The notes: a model not told the origin generated them from the letters alone. 64,000 nt of DNA from Verrucomicrobiia bacterium (GCA_019634635.1 JAHCBB010000016.1:1-64000); one strand, 5' to 3'. Shown: positions 18,367-27,931, counted from the first letter of the stretch. Numbers and translations are program-made.

Positions 18367-18687
18367 ATGAATGTTGAGCGTTTGCGGCAATCTCTCCTCT
18401 CCGCGGCCCGCAGGAATCCTCCTTCCGGCGCGGTGCCGTATGCCTTTGAGCAGCGGGTGATGGCCTGTTTGCGCCCCGGGGGGGCTGTGCGACCGGATCC
18501 CGGGTCGTCGCTGGTGCTGGGGCTTTGGAAGGCGTCCATCCCGGCCATGGCCGTGGCGCTGGTGCTGGTGGGTGCGGACCGGTTGATCCCGGGTCCTGGC
18601 GGCTCGGCGGGGTGGTCGGCTGCGGCCTTCGAGGAGACCCTTCTGGCCTCGGCGGTGCCTGATGACGAACTGTGGGGAACCCGCTGA
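18367..18687 (+). CDS. Small single-span membrane protein after the ECF sigma factor, possible anti-sigma factor
   Basis: A 106-residue protein with a basic N-terminal region (MNVERLRQSLLSAARRN), one membrane helix at about 56-72 (IPAMAVALVLVGADRLI) and an acidic C-terminal tail. No zinc-finger anti-sigma motif (H-x3-C-x2-C) is present. Size, topology and position directly after an ECF gene make it a candidate anti-sigma factor, but no family is recognised. Confidence 0.65.
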   Translation: MNVERLRQSLLSAARRNPPSGAVPYAFEQRVMACLRPGGAVRPDPGSSLVLGLWKASIPAMAVALVLVGADRLIPGPGGSAGWSAAAFEETLLASAVPDDELWGTR

Positions 18688-18698
18688 GCCCTCCATTG

Positions 18699-19226
18699 AT
18701 GAAGTCGCTCCAGTTGATCCTTGCCGCCACGCTGCTTTTCTCGGCGGGTGTGGTCGCCGGGGTCATGGGGGCACGTCTCCAGTCAAAGGCGGCCGATCGC
18801 CAGGCGCAGCGTCAACGCGGGGAGTTGCCGCCGCCGTTGTGGGCCCGGTCGGAGCTCCTTCGGCGCGTTCAGCGCGACCTGGACCTCAGCGAGGCCCAGC
18901 GCGAGCGCATCGAGGACCTCCTTCGCGAGAGCCAGGAATCGCTGCGGTCTCTTTGGGAACCGCTGGCCCCACGCGCCCGGAGCGAAATGGAAGCGCTGAC
19001 CTTGCGGATTCGGCAGGAGCTGGATCCGGCGCAGCGCGAGCGTTTTGACGCCGTGCTCAGTGAACGTTCGAAGCGATTCCGGATGGGACCGCCCGGAGAC
19101 CGCGGCCCCCGACGGGGTGACGGGGATGCGCCGCGGGAGGACGGCTCGCCGGGGCGGCGGCCACCGCGGGTCAATCCCGGGACCGGGCAATCAGGATCAG
19201 ACGGATCAACTGCAGCACCGCGTTGA
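18699..19226 (+). CDS. Spy/CpxP-like periplasmic helical protein
   Basis: A 175-residue exported protein with an N-terminal signal/anchor (about 1-25, LILAATLLFSAGVVAGVMG). A charged helical region then resembles metal-sensor and Spy-like proteins, with the LTxxQ-like repeats seen as DLSEAQRERIEDLL and LDPAQRERFDAVL. The C-terminus is Gly/Pro/Arg-rich and disordered. These proteins usually act as periplasmic chaperones or stress sensors, fitting the adjacent ECF sigma factor. ATG 18699 lies 11 bases after the previous stop. Its last 56 bases overlap, in opposite orientation, the end of the zinc protease gene. Confidence 0.75.
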   Translation: MKSLQLILAATLLFSAGVVAGVMGARLQSKAADRQAQRQRGELPPPLWARSELLRRVQRDLDLSEAQRERIEDLLRESQESLRSLWEPLAPRARSEMEALTLRIRQELDPAQRERFDAVLSERSKRFRMGPPGDRGPRRGDGDAPREDGSPGRRPPRVNPGTGQSGSDGSTAAPR

Positions 19227-19884
19227 TCATGGCGGCGACGTAGGTCAGGGCCGCGGCGCCGAGCATCCGGTCCACGCCCCCGCTCTCCGCCGGGGTGATG
19301 ATCCCGAGGTTGGTCAGCTGCACCTTGGCGCGGGCCGACGCATCATACTCGACGGGCAAGGTGATCAGTTGGAAGAAGGCCAGCAGGGCGTAACAGCCGA
19401 CCCCAATCCACAGGAGTGTGGACGCCATCGGACCGAGGATGTTTCCGAGGAAGATGCCGCCCAGGATCAGAAACATGGACGCATTGGTCGCGAATCCCGT
19501 GATGGGCACGAGGGCCATGCGCAATCCAAGCGGGCCATACGCCTGTTGATGCTGCAGGGCGTGGCCAACCTCGTGGGCCGCGACCGAAACGGACGCGATG
19601 CTCGTCCCGTGGAAAATGTCGTGCGACAGGAACACGGCGCGCCGGGTCGGGTCGTAATGGTCGGACAACTCTCCCGGTACCTCTTGAATCCCCACCTCGT
19701 GGAGCCCGTTTTGGTCCAGGATGTGTCGGGCCGCGGCCGCGCCGGTGACGTTGCGCTGGGTGCCGATGCGCGAGTATCGGCCGTAGGCGGACCGCAACCG
19801 CAGTTGCGCCCAGAGGGCGATGATGATCCCGAAGGCGAGCAGGATCAGTTCGATGGGGGAGAAAATGGGCATTCCTATGGGCAT
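19171..19884 (-). CDS. Membrane zinc metallopeptidase, YugP type
   Basis: A 237-residue membrane protease. The zinc motif HEVGH (104-108) sits in VAAHEVGHALQHQQAYGPL, typical of the YugP family, with hydrophobic helices at about 10-25, 125-145, 150-170 and 215-232. The stretch DQNGLHEVGIQEVPGELSDH and the SHDIF segment are also conserved in the family. A strong ribosome site, GGAAAGGAAA, lies just upstream of ATG 19884 and decides the start. The biological substrate is unknown. Confidence 0.92.
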   Translation of the reverse strand: MPIGMPIFSPIELILLAFGIIIALWAQLRLRSAYGRYSRIGTQRNVTGAAAARHILDQNGLHEVGIQEVPGELSDHYDPTRRAVFLSHDIFHGTSIASVSVAAHEVGHALQHQQAYGPLGLRMALVPITGFATNASMFLILGGIFLGNILGPMASTLLWIGVGCYALLAFFQLITLPVEYDASARAKVQLTNLGIITPAESGGVDRMLGAAALTYVAAMINAVLQLIRLILIARSRD

Positions 19885-19976
19885 GGCAGTTTCCTTTCCG
19901 TCGAGGATATTGGTGGGGAATCGGACTGCTGGCAATGAGAAGCCATTCGCCGATTGGAAATGAGTGGGGGCGCGGT

Positions 19977-21107
19977 CTAGACCTCCAGAATCTTTTCGAA
20001 CTGGGTCAGGTTCTGCGGATCCCCGGGCGTGATCAGGGCGACATCTTCCAGGCGGACGCCACCGATCTCCGGGTAGTAGAGCCCGGGTTCCACCGTCATG
20101 ACATGGCCCGCTTTCAGGATGCATTCGGAACTGCGGCAGGCGGTTGGCGGCTCGTGATCCTCCAGCCCGAGGCCGTGACCGGTGGCATGGAAAAAGCCCA
20201 CCGGCTGACCGCGTCGGCGTCCTGACCGGTACCCTTGGGACCGGAAAAACCGTTCCACCGCCGTGTGTACATGCGCCCCGGGCATGCCCTCGCGCAGCAG
20301 CGAGAAGGCCACCGCCTGGCTTTGCAGGACGGAGGCATATTGCCGCCGCACCGCCTCGGTGGCGCGGCCGCGCACCACGGTCCGGCAAATATCCCCGTGA
20401 TATCCGGTCCGGGCGGACCGGGGGACGATGTTGACCACAATCGGAACGTGGGCGGCGAGCGGTCCATGGCCGCGTTCGTGGGGGTCACAGGCCTGAGGGC
20501 CCTGGGCCACAACGGTGTTCGACGCGACCCCCCCGGCCTGGAGCACGGCCGTTTCAATGATGGCGCGGAGTTTTTCGCAGGTGAGCGGCACGCCCTGAAG
20601 CAGCAGACGGCGGTCCTTGCCGATCTTGGCCCGCTTCAGGGCATGGATCCCCTCGGCCATGCCCACCTCGGCCATCATCAGTGCCGCAAGGATCATTTTC
20701 ACTTCCGCCGCCGTCTTGAACTCGCGCTCGGGAAGGAACCAGCCCTCGCGAACCTTGACGCGCAATCCGAGCTTGCGCAGCTGGCGGGCCACCCCGACCG
20801 GGAAGGCGAAGGGCACGGTGACCTTCCGGACCCTTGCCTCGCGGCAGAGCGCTGCCGCGGCCTGGGCAAGTCCCGGCACTTTGCAGCCGTGGCCGCGGGC
20901 GGCCCGCAGAAAGCGCGACAGCGGCAGCACCCGGTCCACCTGCGCGTGTGGCCGGGCCCGTTCCACCTCCAGATCGTGCAGCACCGCCATCGAGCAGCCG
21001 TTGTTGCGCAGGAAAATCGAAGGTTTCGAGACTGCCACGCCGATGGCATAGCGCATGTCGGGATCGCGCTCGCTTTCGGCAATGTGAAGCAGGGTGGAGG
21101 GCTTCAT
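19977..21107 (-). CDS. M24-family (Xaa-Pro peptidase-like) protein with one altered metal ligand
   Basis: A 376-residue protein with an N-terminal creatinase-like domain and a C-terminal pita-bread M24 domain. Expected metal ligands Asp239 (TGYHGDICRTV), His311 (FFHATGHGLGLEDHE), Glu340 (MTVEPGLYY) and Glu354 (VRLEDVA) are present. The first ligand, normally Asp in a DIFPR-like stretch, is Asn226 here (VVNIVPR, codon AAC). The protein may be less active, bind one metal, or have changed function. Enzymes of this family remove N-terminal residues next to proline in the cytoplasm. It is a single gene on the minus strand. Confidence 0.88.
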   Translation of the reverse strand: MKPSTLLHIAESERDPDMRYAIGVAVSKPSIFLRNNGCSMAVLHDLEVERARPHAQVDRVLPLSRFLRAARGHGCKVPGLAQAAAALCREARVRKVTVPFAFPVGVARQLRKLGLRVKVREGWFLPEREFKTAAEVKMILAALMMAEVGMAEGIHALKRAKIGKDRRLLLQGVPLTCEKLRAIIETAVLQAGGVASNTVVAQGPQACDPHERGHGPLAAHVPIVVNIVPRSARTGYHGDICRTVVRGRATEAVRRQYASVLQSQAVAFSLLREGMPGAHVHTAVERFFRSQGYRSGRRRGQPVGFFHATGHGLGLEDHEPPTACRSSECILKAGHVMTVEPGLYYPEIGGVRLEDVALITPGDPQNLTQFEKILEV

Positions 21108-21237
21108 CAGGCGTGGAATGTGGCCCGGCGATTTGGAGGCGGAATCCAGCGCCGGTCAAACGTGGAACCGCAATACCAGTTGCGAATCCTGCGGGTGGTG
21201 TCCGGAATGCCTTCCGGATTGCCCCGGAGGCCCGGGA

Positions 21238-22347
21238 TCAGTGGACGTGCAGCGGCGACAGGAAGTAAAGCCTGCCTTCCGGAATTCCGGCCGCAGGGGC
21301 CCATCCGTCCCAGCGGATACGAACCTCCCCGGATGCCCCAATGCCCAGGAAGGGCACCAGGTCGGAAAGTCGTGAGGGCGATCGGTAGGTGACCAGACGG
21401 GCTTTCCCGATGCCGGCGAGTGTCCGGGCCCGGGCGACCGCCGCATCGAGCGATCCGAGTTCATCCACCAGCCCCAAGTCGTAGGCTTGGACCCCGGAAA
21501 GAATCCTGCCATCAGCAAATTCCTCCCAATTCCCGGCGAGGCGGCGGCGTCCGCCCGCGTTCGCACCGTCTCCACCGCGGCCCTCCTGAACGACCTGCTT
21601 GAAGCGGTCGAAGTTCTGGTGGATCAGGTCGCGCAGGATGGCCCGTTCCTCCGGAAGCTCCTCCTCCGCAAGGCGGTCTCCGCGCAGCATGTCCTTGAGT
21701 CTGCCGCTTTTCACGACCTCGGGACGGATCCCGACCTTGTCGAGCAATCCCCGGTAGTTGTAGCCGTGGAAGATGACCCCGATGCTCCCAGTGAGCGTGA
21801 GGGGATGGGCCACGATCCAGCGGCAGGGCGCGCTGACGTAGTAGCCCCCGGAGGCCGCCAGGGATCCCATGCTGGCGACCACGGGACGTTGATGGCGGTC
21901 CTGGAACTGGCGGATGGAATCATGGATCTCGTCACTCGCGAGCACCTCGCCCCCCGGGGAATCCACCCGGAGCACCACCGCCTTCACTGCGGGATCGCTG
22001 GCGATGCGGTCGAACTGGTCCCGGACCAGGTCAACCATTCCGGCACTGCCGCGCAGCGGGCCGCCGATGATTCCTTGGATTTCGATGAGGGCGATCTTCT
22101 CCCCGGCTCCGCCGTGCTCCACGATCTCCTCGATGAGAGCGGAAGCACCGGCCCGTCCGTCGGGAGTCGCACGCCGCGAGCCCCCTGGGTCCAGGGCGAG
22201 GCTGAGCATCAGGATGCCAAGGAGGACCAGTCCGCCGCCCGTCACCGCGGCCCAGACCCACCAGCGGACCCGTCCCCTTGGACGGCGTCGTGGCAGATCC
22301 AGCAACGGGGGGACGGGATATTGGGGAGGGCGCGGGCTCTCTGACAT
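21238..22347 (-). CDS. sppA: Signal peptide peptidase SppA (S49)
   Basis: A 369-residue inner-membrane serine protease that degrades leftover signal peptides. A Pro/Arg-rich cytoplasmic N-terminus precedes one membrane helix (about 31-52). The S49 domain shows VVLRVDSPGGEV (about 124-135), the nucleophile Ser167 in LAASGGYYVSA, and TGSIGVIF. The general-base lysine should be one of the two in EVVKSGRLKDM (Lys213 or Lys218). The length matches the short, single-domain SppA type of Gram-positives and many Gram-negatives rather than the double-length E. coli form. It starts 10 bases after the end of the KDPG aldolase gene. Confidence 0.93.
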   Translation of the reverse strand: MSESPRPPQYPVPPLLDLPRRRPRGRVRWWVWAAVTGGGLVLLGILMLSLALDPGGSRRATPDGRAGASALIEEIVEHGGAGEKIALIEIQGIIGGPLRGSAGMVDLVRDQFDRIASDPAVKAVVLRVDSPGGEVLASDEIHDSIRQFQDRHQRPVVASMGSLAASGGYYVSAPCRWIVAHPLTLTGSIGVIFHGYNYRGLLDKVGIRPEVVKSGRLKDMLRGDRLAEEELPEERAILRDLIHQNFDRFKQVVQEGRGGDGANAGGRRRLAGNWEEFADGRILSGVQAYDLGLVDELGSLDAAVARARTLAGIGKARLVTYRSPSRLSDLVPFLGIGASGEVRIRWDGWAPAAGIPEGRLYFLSPLHVH

Positions 22348-22357
22348 TTCAGCGACG

Positions 22358-23035
22358 TTAGGGAGCCCGTTCCCCGGTGCAAGCGGGGTTCCCGGCGCTC
22401 TGCCATGCCACGACGAGGCTTGCGGCAGCCCGGGAGATGCCTTTCCAATCGCGGGCGCGGATCTTGTCGGCCGCCAGAAGGGAGCCCCCCACCCCCACAG
22501 CGACACAGCCGGCCGCGCGATAGGCGGCCACGTTGGCGACGCCGATCCCGCCGGTGGGCATGAGTTGAAGGTGTGGCAAGGGAGCGAGGAGGGAGCGGAT
22601 GAATCCCGGGCCGAGGGATTCCGCAGGGAACAATTTCACGAAGTCGGCGCCTGCCTCGTGTCCCAATTGGGCCTCGGTGGCAGTTCCCGCCCCGAGCGCG
22701 ATGGGGCAGCCGGCGGCATGCGCAAGCGGCACCAGCGTCGGACGCAGGACAGGGCAAATCAGAAACGAGGCGCCAGCTCCCAGGGCCGTCATGCAATCCT
22801 CCCTGGACAGCAGGGTGCCGGCCCCGACGAGCACCTGGTCCCCGAGGTGGTCACGGGTCCGACGGATGGCACCGGCGAATCCCGGGGTGGAGGTGGTGAT
22901 TTCCACGATGGAAATCCCTCCGGCGGCGAGGGCGGCTGCGAGGTCGGGAACCACGGAGGAATCCGGCGCCCGGATCACCGCGACCAGGCCCGCGTCTGTG
23001 ATCCGGCGATGGACCGAACTGCGGAGCGATTCCAC
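22358..23035 (-). CDS. eda: KDPG / 4-hydroxy-2-oxoglutarate aldolase
   Basis: A cytoplasmic aldolase of about 225 residues splitting 2-keto-3-deoxy-6-phosphogluconate into pyruvate and glyceraldehyde 3-phosphate (Entner-Doudoroff pathway). The active-site Glu is in GGISIVEITTST, GAGTL follows, and the Schiff-base Lys is in ADFVKLFPAESLG; the phosphate-binding PTGGIG is also seen. GTG 23035 gives the usual length; GTG 23080 is an alternative. It is divergent from the DUF1080 lipoprotein gene and shares a short upstream region with it. Confidence 0.9.
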   Translation of the reverse strand: MESLRSSVHRRITDAGLVAVIRAPDSSVVPDLAAALAAGGISIVEITTSTPGFAGAIRRTRDHLGDQVLVGAGTLLSREDCMTALGAGASFLICPVLRPTLVPLAHAAGCPIALGAGTATEAQLGHEAGADFVKLFPAESLGPGFIRSLLAPLPHLQLMPTGGIGVANVAAYRAAGCVAVGVGGSLLAADKIRARDWKGISRAAASLVVAWQSAGNPACTGERAP

Positions 23036-23244
23036 CGGGGAGCGCGGGAATTCGGAAGGAGGTGCAGGGGGAGGGTTCACGGGTCTTGGCGCCTTCAAGG
23101 CGGGCCCGGAGGATCGTTGCCGCCGCTGTCGGCGCGGGCAAGCACTGGCCTCGGGCAATGACCTCGCGACGCTTCGTCGAGGCTTCCACCCGTCGGGATT
23201 TGCTTTGCGGGCCCCGGGAGGTCTGCGTATCAAGGCGCCCGGTC

Positions 23245-23952
23245 ATGAAATTTTCGCTGTCCCTCTTCGCGATTGGCACCGCCGTCGTGGTTTCCGGCTG
23301 TGTCCATCACACGGCAAAACCCTCCGAGACCTCAACGACGTCCAAGGCGTCGGGTCCGCCCCTGACCGCCCCCGGGACCCGCCTCGGAACCACCGATGCG
23401 GAGGGCTACACCTTCATTTTTGACGGCACTTGGGACGGCTGGCGGGTGAGTGAAAACCCCAAAGCCTGGAAGATCGTCAATGGAGCCTTCCTCGCCAACG
23501 GCGACCGCAGTCACAACTACTACGTGGGCCCGTTGCAGCCGTTCAAGGACTTTGAGGTGCGCCTCGACGTGATGACCGCGCCGGGCGCCAACGGGGGCGT
23601 ATACGTCCACACCAAATTCCAGGATGCCGGATGGCCCTGGGGCGGCTATGAGATTCAGGTCAACAATTCCCAAAGCGACTGGCGCCGGACCGGGAGTGTC
23701 TACGCAGTGAAGGACGTTCGCGAAACACCGGCGCGTGACAACGAGTGGTGGGACTACCGCATCCGGGTCCAGGGCGACACGATTCAGGTGTTCGTGGACG
23801 GCAAACTGGTCAATGAGTTCCAGGAGGAAGCGGGTCGCGAGATCGGCAAGGACTTTGAACGCAAGCTCAATGCCGGCACCATCGCCCTCCAGGCGCACGA
23901 TCCCGGCAGTTTCGTCTACTACAAGAACATCCGCGTGAAAAAGCTGGATTAG
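23245..23952 (+). CDS. DUF1080 (3-keto-disaccharide hydrolase-like) lipoprotein
   Basis: A 235-residue lipoprotein. The signal peptide ends in the lipobox VVSGC (Cys at about 19), so it should be membrane-anchored. The rest is one DUF1080 jelly-roll domain: [14 protein letters not shown], then [55 protein letters not shown], and a terminal [14 protein letters not shown]1080 proteins bind or hydrolyse glucans and keto-sugars and are abundant in Planctomycetes and Verrucomicrobia. The transaldolase gene follows 58 bases downstream. Confidence 0.92.
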   Translation: MKFSLSLFAIGTAVVVSGCVHHTAKPSETSTTSKASGPPLTAPGTRLGTTDAEGYTFIFDGTWDGWRVSENPKAWKIVNGAFLANGDRSHNYYVGPLQPFKDFEVRLDVMTAPGANGGVYVHTKFQDAGWPWGGYEIQVNNSQSDWRRTGSVYAVKDVRETPARDNEWWDYRIRVQGDTIQVFVDGKLVNEFQEEAGREIGKDFERKLNAGTIALQAHDPGSFVYYKNIRVKKLD

Positions 23953-24010
23953 GCTGCCGGTCGCACCGGCCTGCACCACGTCCGGCGGTCCCCGATCCTC
24001 CCTGCATTCC

Positions 24011-24970
24011 ATGTCCCTGCTCGACTCACTGAAGAAGTACACGGTGGTGGTTGCCGATACCGGCGACATTGACGCCATCGCGCGGACGCATCCGCAGGAT
24101 GCGACCACCAATCCCTCGCTGATCCTCGGTGCGGCGCAGATGCCGCAATACCGCGATCTGGTGGACCAGGCGGTCGCGTTCGCGCAAGGGGTGTCCGGGG
24201 ACGCGGAGTCCCGGCTGGTGGCGATGATGGACCGGTTGTTCGTGCTGTTCGGGATTGAGATCCTGAAGCATGTGCCCGGCCGGGTCTCCACGGAGGTGGA
24301 TGCCCGGTTCAGCTTTGACCGAGAGGCCAGCCTCGCCAAGGCCCGGTCATTGATTGCGATGTATGAGGAGGCGGGCATCTCCCGGGAGCGCGTGCTGATC
24401 AAGCTCGGCAGCACCTGGGAGGGCATTCGTGCCGCGGAGGCGTTGGAGACCGAGGGGATCCATTGCAATCTGACGCTGCTGTTCAGCTTCGCGCAGGCCG
24501 TCGCCTGTGCGGAGGCGCGCGTGACCCTGATTTCGCCGTTCGTCGGCCGCATCTACGACTACTACCGCAAGGAGAGCGGTGCCGAGATCTCCCCCGATGC
24601 CGATCCCGGTGTCGCGTCCGTCACTGCCATCTACAATTATTTCAAGAAGTTCGGATACCGGACCCAGGTGATGGGTGCGAGCTTCCGGCGGATTGAGCAG
24701 ATCACGCGGCTGGCGGGCTGCGACCTGCTGACGATCAGTCCGGACCTGATTGACCGGCTGGCGGCCAGCGAGGGGGAGCTCACCCCGGCGTTGACCCCGG
24801 AGGCGGCGCAGAAGAGCCCGGGTGAAAAACTGGCGCTCGACGAAAAGACGTTCCGCTGGATGCACAACGAGGACGCCATGGCCACCGACAAGCTTGCGGA
24901 GGGCATCCGCCGGTTCAACGCCGACGCGAGAAAGCTGGAGGCCTACGTGCGGAAGCATTTCTCCCTTTGA
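24011..24970 (+). CDS. tal: Transaldolase
   Basis: A 319-residue enzyme of the non-oxidative pentose phosphate pathway, moving a dihydroxyacetone unit between sugar phosphates. The early [10 protein letters not shown] (about 30-39) and the Schiff-base Lys131 in [16 protein letters not shown] are diagnostic, with [18 protein letters not shown] and [11 protein letters not shown] further on. Length and motifs match the TalB class of about 316 residues. ATG 24011 gives [11 protein letters not shown], a normal start. Confidence 0.96.
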   Translation: MSLLDSLKKYTVVVADTGDIDAIARTHPQDATTNPSLILGAAQMPQYRDLVDQAVAFAQGVSGDAESRLVAMMDRLFVLFGIEILKHVPGRVSTEVDARFSFDREASLAKARSLIAMYEEAGISRERVLIKLGSTWEGIRAAEALETEGIHCNLTLLFSFAQAVACAEARVTLISPFVGRIYDYYRKESGAEISPDADPGVASVTAIYNYFKKFGYRTQVMGASFRRIEQITRLAGCDLLTISPDLIDRLAASEGELTPALTPEAAQKSPGEKLALDEKTFRWMHNEDAMATDKLAEGIRRFNADARKLEAYVRKHFSL

Positions 24971-25114
24971 TCGAATCCCGGCTGTTGACGGCTCCGACCG
25001 GGCGCTGGCATCCGCGATGGCCCTCGGGGCGCCCCCGGATCGTGTGCTGCGAATCTACGGGGGGGGTGAACCGGAGCCCCTTGCCGGTTCGGATCGTCCC
25101 CGGCATGGTTCTCC

Positions 25115-26035
25115 ATGGCGGGGGGCGTCGGCCATTCAAGCAGGAGGTCAAGTGTTCGGGGGAGTCGGACGGGATTCTCCCTCGTTGAACTCCTGGTCGT
25201 CGTTGCCGTCGTCGCGGTTCTGGCCGGGTTGCTGCTCCCGGTGCTGGGGAGATCCCGTCAGCGGGCGCAGGGCATCCAGTGCATGAACCACCACCGGCAG
25301 CTCACCCTGGCCTGGCTCAATTACGCGTTGGACCATTCGGACCGGATCCCTGCGGCCAGTGCGTCCACGCGTGAAACGGAACTGGCCATGCCGGCCTGGG
25401 TGGATGGCTGGCTGGATTTGAATCCGGACAATCCGTCAAACTGGGATGTCACGCGCGACATTCATGTCAGCCCGATCTGGCCCTACTGCGGTGGCGCTGC
25501 CGCCATCTTTCGATGTCCGTCCGACGCGAGCCGGGTGACCCCGTCTTCGGGGCCGTGGCAGGGGCGCATCGTGCCGCGTGTCCGCAGCATGTCCATGAGC
25601 CTGTGGTTCGGTGGATTTGGCGGCGCGTTGTCGCTGTCAACCGGCGCCGTCAGTCCGCCGTGGCGCCTGTACCGCCGGCTTGGGGATCTGGTGGATCCGG
25701 GAGCCTCCATGACGGCGCTTTTTTGGGACCAGCGTGAGGACACCATCAATTACGGCAACTTCCTCATTGATATGACTGGGTGGCCGGATGCGCCGGAACA
25801 GGTGCGCTGGCAGGTGGATCTGCCGGGGGCCTATCATGGGCAGGCCGGGGGGCTTTCGTTTGCCGACGGCCATTCGGAGATCCGCCGCTGGGTGGACGGG
25901 CGCACGATGCCGCCCCTGCGGCGCGGCACAAGCTGGGTGGATGCCGATCATGCCCTGGAGCAACCCTACAATCGGGACATCCGGTGGCTTCAGGAGCGGG
26001 CCACCCGGCCGCTGCCTGCTACCGCGGGGCTGTAG
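25115..26035 (+). CDS. Pseudopilin-like secreted protein
   Basis: A 306-residue protein with a prepilin leader: a basic leader ends in Gly, followed by FSLVELLVVVAVVAVLAGLLL, with Glu at position 5. After the helix come QGIQCMNHHRQLTLAWLNY and a late ADGHSE motif, like the other two pseudopilins in the window. No secretion ATPase or secretin gene is nearby. Its last 17 bases overlap the end of the pseudouridine synthase gene on the other strand. Confidence 0.88.
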   Translation: MAGGVGHSSRRSSVRGSRTGFSLVELLVVVAVVAVLAGLLLPVLGRSRQRAQGIQCMNHHRQLTLAWLNYALDHSDRIPAASASTRETELAMPAWVDGWLDLNPDNPSNWDVTRDIHVSPIWPYCGGAAAIFRCPSDASRVTPSSGPWQGRIVPRVRSMSMSLWFGGFGGALSLSTGAVSPPWRLYRRLGDLVDPGASMTALFWDQREDTINYGNFLIDMTGWPDAPEQVRWQVDLPGAYHGQAGGLSFADGHSEIRRWVDGRTMPPLRRGTSWVDADHALEQPYNRDIRWLQERATRPLPATAGL

Positions 26036-26993
26036 GTTCCGGGTCGGAGCCGGAGGTCTGCCTCAGCGTTTCAAGGGCCTCTTTAAAGTCGGCGGGCAGC
26101 GGCGCGTGGAAATCGCACCACTTCCGACTGGCGGGGTGGACAAATCCGAGGGTGCGGGCGTGGAGCATCTGGCGCGGCGCCCGGTAGCCGGTCGCCTCGA
26201 GGAGCCGGACATTTGCCCGGTGTCCATACACGTGGTCGCCCACCAGGGGGAATCCGAGGTGTTGAAAATGGACCCGTACCTGGTGGGTGCGTCCGGTGTG
26301 GATCCGGGCTTCCACAAACGCCGCGCTCCGGAGTCGTTCCAGCAACCGGTAGGTGGTCCGGGAATCCCGGCCGTCGCCCTCGGTCAGCGTCATACGCTTC
26401 CGATCCACCGAATGCCGCGCGATCCGGCCCGAGATCAGGCCCGAGGGTGGATCCAGATCACCGCAAACCAGGCACTGGTACAGCTTTTCAACCCGGCGGG
26501 TGGCGAACTGGTCCTGGAGGTCCCGGTGGGTGACATCATGTTTCGCCACCACAAGGCATCCGGTGGTGTCCCGATCCAGCCGATGCACGATTCCCGGACG
26601 GATGACACCCCCGATGCCGCTGAGTTGCCCGTGGCAATGGTGCAACAGCGCGTTCACGAGAGTGCCGTCCTTGTGCCCGGCGGCCGGATGCATCACCAGG
26701 TCCGATGACTTGTTGATCACCAGCACATCGGCGTCTTCGTAAAGCACCTCCAGCGGGATGGCCTCCGGGAGCACCGTCGCCGGCGTGGGATCCGGCCATT
26801 CGACCTGCACCACATCCCCGGCTCGCGGGTGCTGTGCGGGCTTTGGGGGCCGCCCATTCACCCGGACGCAGCCCTGAGCCAGCAATCGCTGGATTTCGCC
26901 CCGGGAACTGTCGGCATACCGCTCGTGGAGAAAGCGGTCCAGCCGCACCCCGGGCAGCGAGGTGTCCACCGTGAAAACGTCGAGTTCGGGCAT
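26019..26993 (-). CDS. RluA/RluD-type pseudouridine synthase
   Basis: A 324-residue RNA-modifying enzyme that converts uridine to pseudouridine, most likely in 23S rRNA. An N-terminal S4 RNA-binding domain (about 17-65, RLDRFLHERYADSSRGEIQ) precedes the catalytic domain. The catalytic Asp140 is in IVHRLDRDTTGCLV, and HTGRTHQVRVH and GDHVYG complete the motif set. The layout (S4 plus catalytic domain) fits RluD best, but RluC or another relative cannot be excluded. It begins 3 bases after the lgt stop, so the two genes probably share a transcript. Confidence 0.93.
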   Translation of the reverse strand: MPELDVFTVDTSLPGVRLDRFLHERYADSSRGEIQRLLAQGCVRVNGRPPKPAQHPRAGDVVQVEWPDPTPATVLPEAIPLEVLYEDADVLVINKSSDLVMHPAAGHKDGTLVNALLHHCHGQLSGIGGVIRPGIVHRLDRDTTGCLVVAKHDVTHRDLQDQFATRRVEKLYQCLVCGDLDPPSGLISGRIARHSVDRKRMTLTEGDGRDSRTTYRLLERLRSAAFVEARIHTGRTHQVRVHFQHLGFPLVGDHVYGHRANVRLLEATGYRAPRQMLHARTLGFVHPASRKWCDFHAPLPADFKEALETLRQTSGSDPEPTAPR

Positions 26994-26996
26994 GAT

Positions 26997-27779
26997 TCAG
27001 GGCCGCGGCGCCGTGACGGGTCGGGGGCGCCGCTGCAGCCAAAGGTACAAAAGGATACCGGCTGCAAGAATCAAGATGCTGGTCTGCTGGCCCGGAGTCA
27101 GGCCCGCAAGCAGCCCGGACCGCGGGTAATCGCCGCGGAAGACTTCGACCGTGCTTCGCAGGACGGCATAGCCGGCGAGGTAGGCACAAAAGACCTGTCC
27201 GGGGAACCGGCGCCGCTTGAACAGAAGCTGGAGCAGGGCGAAAAAAATCAGATTCAACCCGGCCTCATAAATCTGGACCGGATGCACCCCCGTCCCTTCG
27301 GTGGCGTGATCGGACGGAAACCGGATCGCCCAGGCGACCCCCGTTGGTCGTCCGAAGCAGCAGCCGTTCATGAGGCAACCCAGCCGCCCGAATGCATGCC
27401 CGACCACAATTCCCGGGGCGAGACAGTCCGCCACCGTCCACATGGGGAGCTTCAGCTGGTGCAGCCGCCACAAGGTGAGCAGCGTGGCGGCGACGAGCCC
27501 GCCATAGAACACCAGCCCTCCCCTCCAGATGGCGAACATCTCCGTCCAAGGCTGGCCGGCAAAGTCGCGGTTCCAATAGCTCACGACATACCACAGTCGC
27601 GCGCCGGCGAGACCGCCCAATACCAACCAGGGGGCCAAGTCGTGAACCATCGCGGCGGAGAGGCCGGCGGCCCTGGCGTTGCGGCCGGCGATCCAAAGTC
27701 CGGCCAGGAAGCCCAGCGCCACGAGCACCCCAAAGGCGTGGATGGACAGGTGGCCCCATTGGAAGAGGATCGGCTTCAC
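26997..27779 (-). CDS. lgt: Prolipoprotein diacylglyceryl transferase
   Basis: A 260-residue inner-membrane enzyme that attaches diacylglyceryl from phosphatidylglycerol to the lipobox cysteine of lipoproteins. It has about seven membrane helices and the Lgt signature HAFGRLGCLMNGCCFG (about 128-143), including the essential Arg132. IWRGGLVFYGG (about 84-94) and HPVQIYE are also typical. GTG 27779 is the start. Confidence 0.95.
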   Translation of the reverse strand: MKPILFQWGHLSIHAFGVLVALGFLAGLWIAGRNARAAGLSAAMVHDLAPWLVLGGLAGARLWYVVSYWNRDFAGQPWTEMFAIWRGGLVFYGGLVAATLLTLWRLHQLKLPMWTVADCLAPGIVVGHAFGRLGCLMNGCCFGRPTGVAWAIRFPSDHATEGTGVHPVQIYEAGLNLIFFALLQLLFKRRRFPGQVFCAYLAGYAVLRSTVEVFRGDYPRSGLLAGLTPGQQTSILILAAGILLYLWLQRRPRPVTAPRP

Positions 27780-27931
27780 AGGCCGCGGACCTTAAGCGGG
27801 GCCTGCGTTGAGGGGAAGGCGGTGATGGAATTCCGCCGCACCGGAACCCGGTGGTTTGTCCCCCACGGGTCTTTCGCGTCGAATGCGGATCCTGGACTTT
27901 ACTCGTTCGCCTCGTGAGGCAGGTTGCCGGG

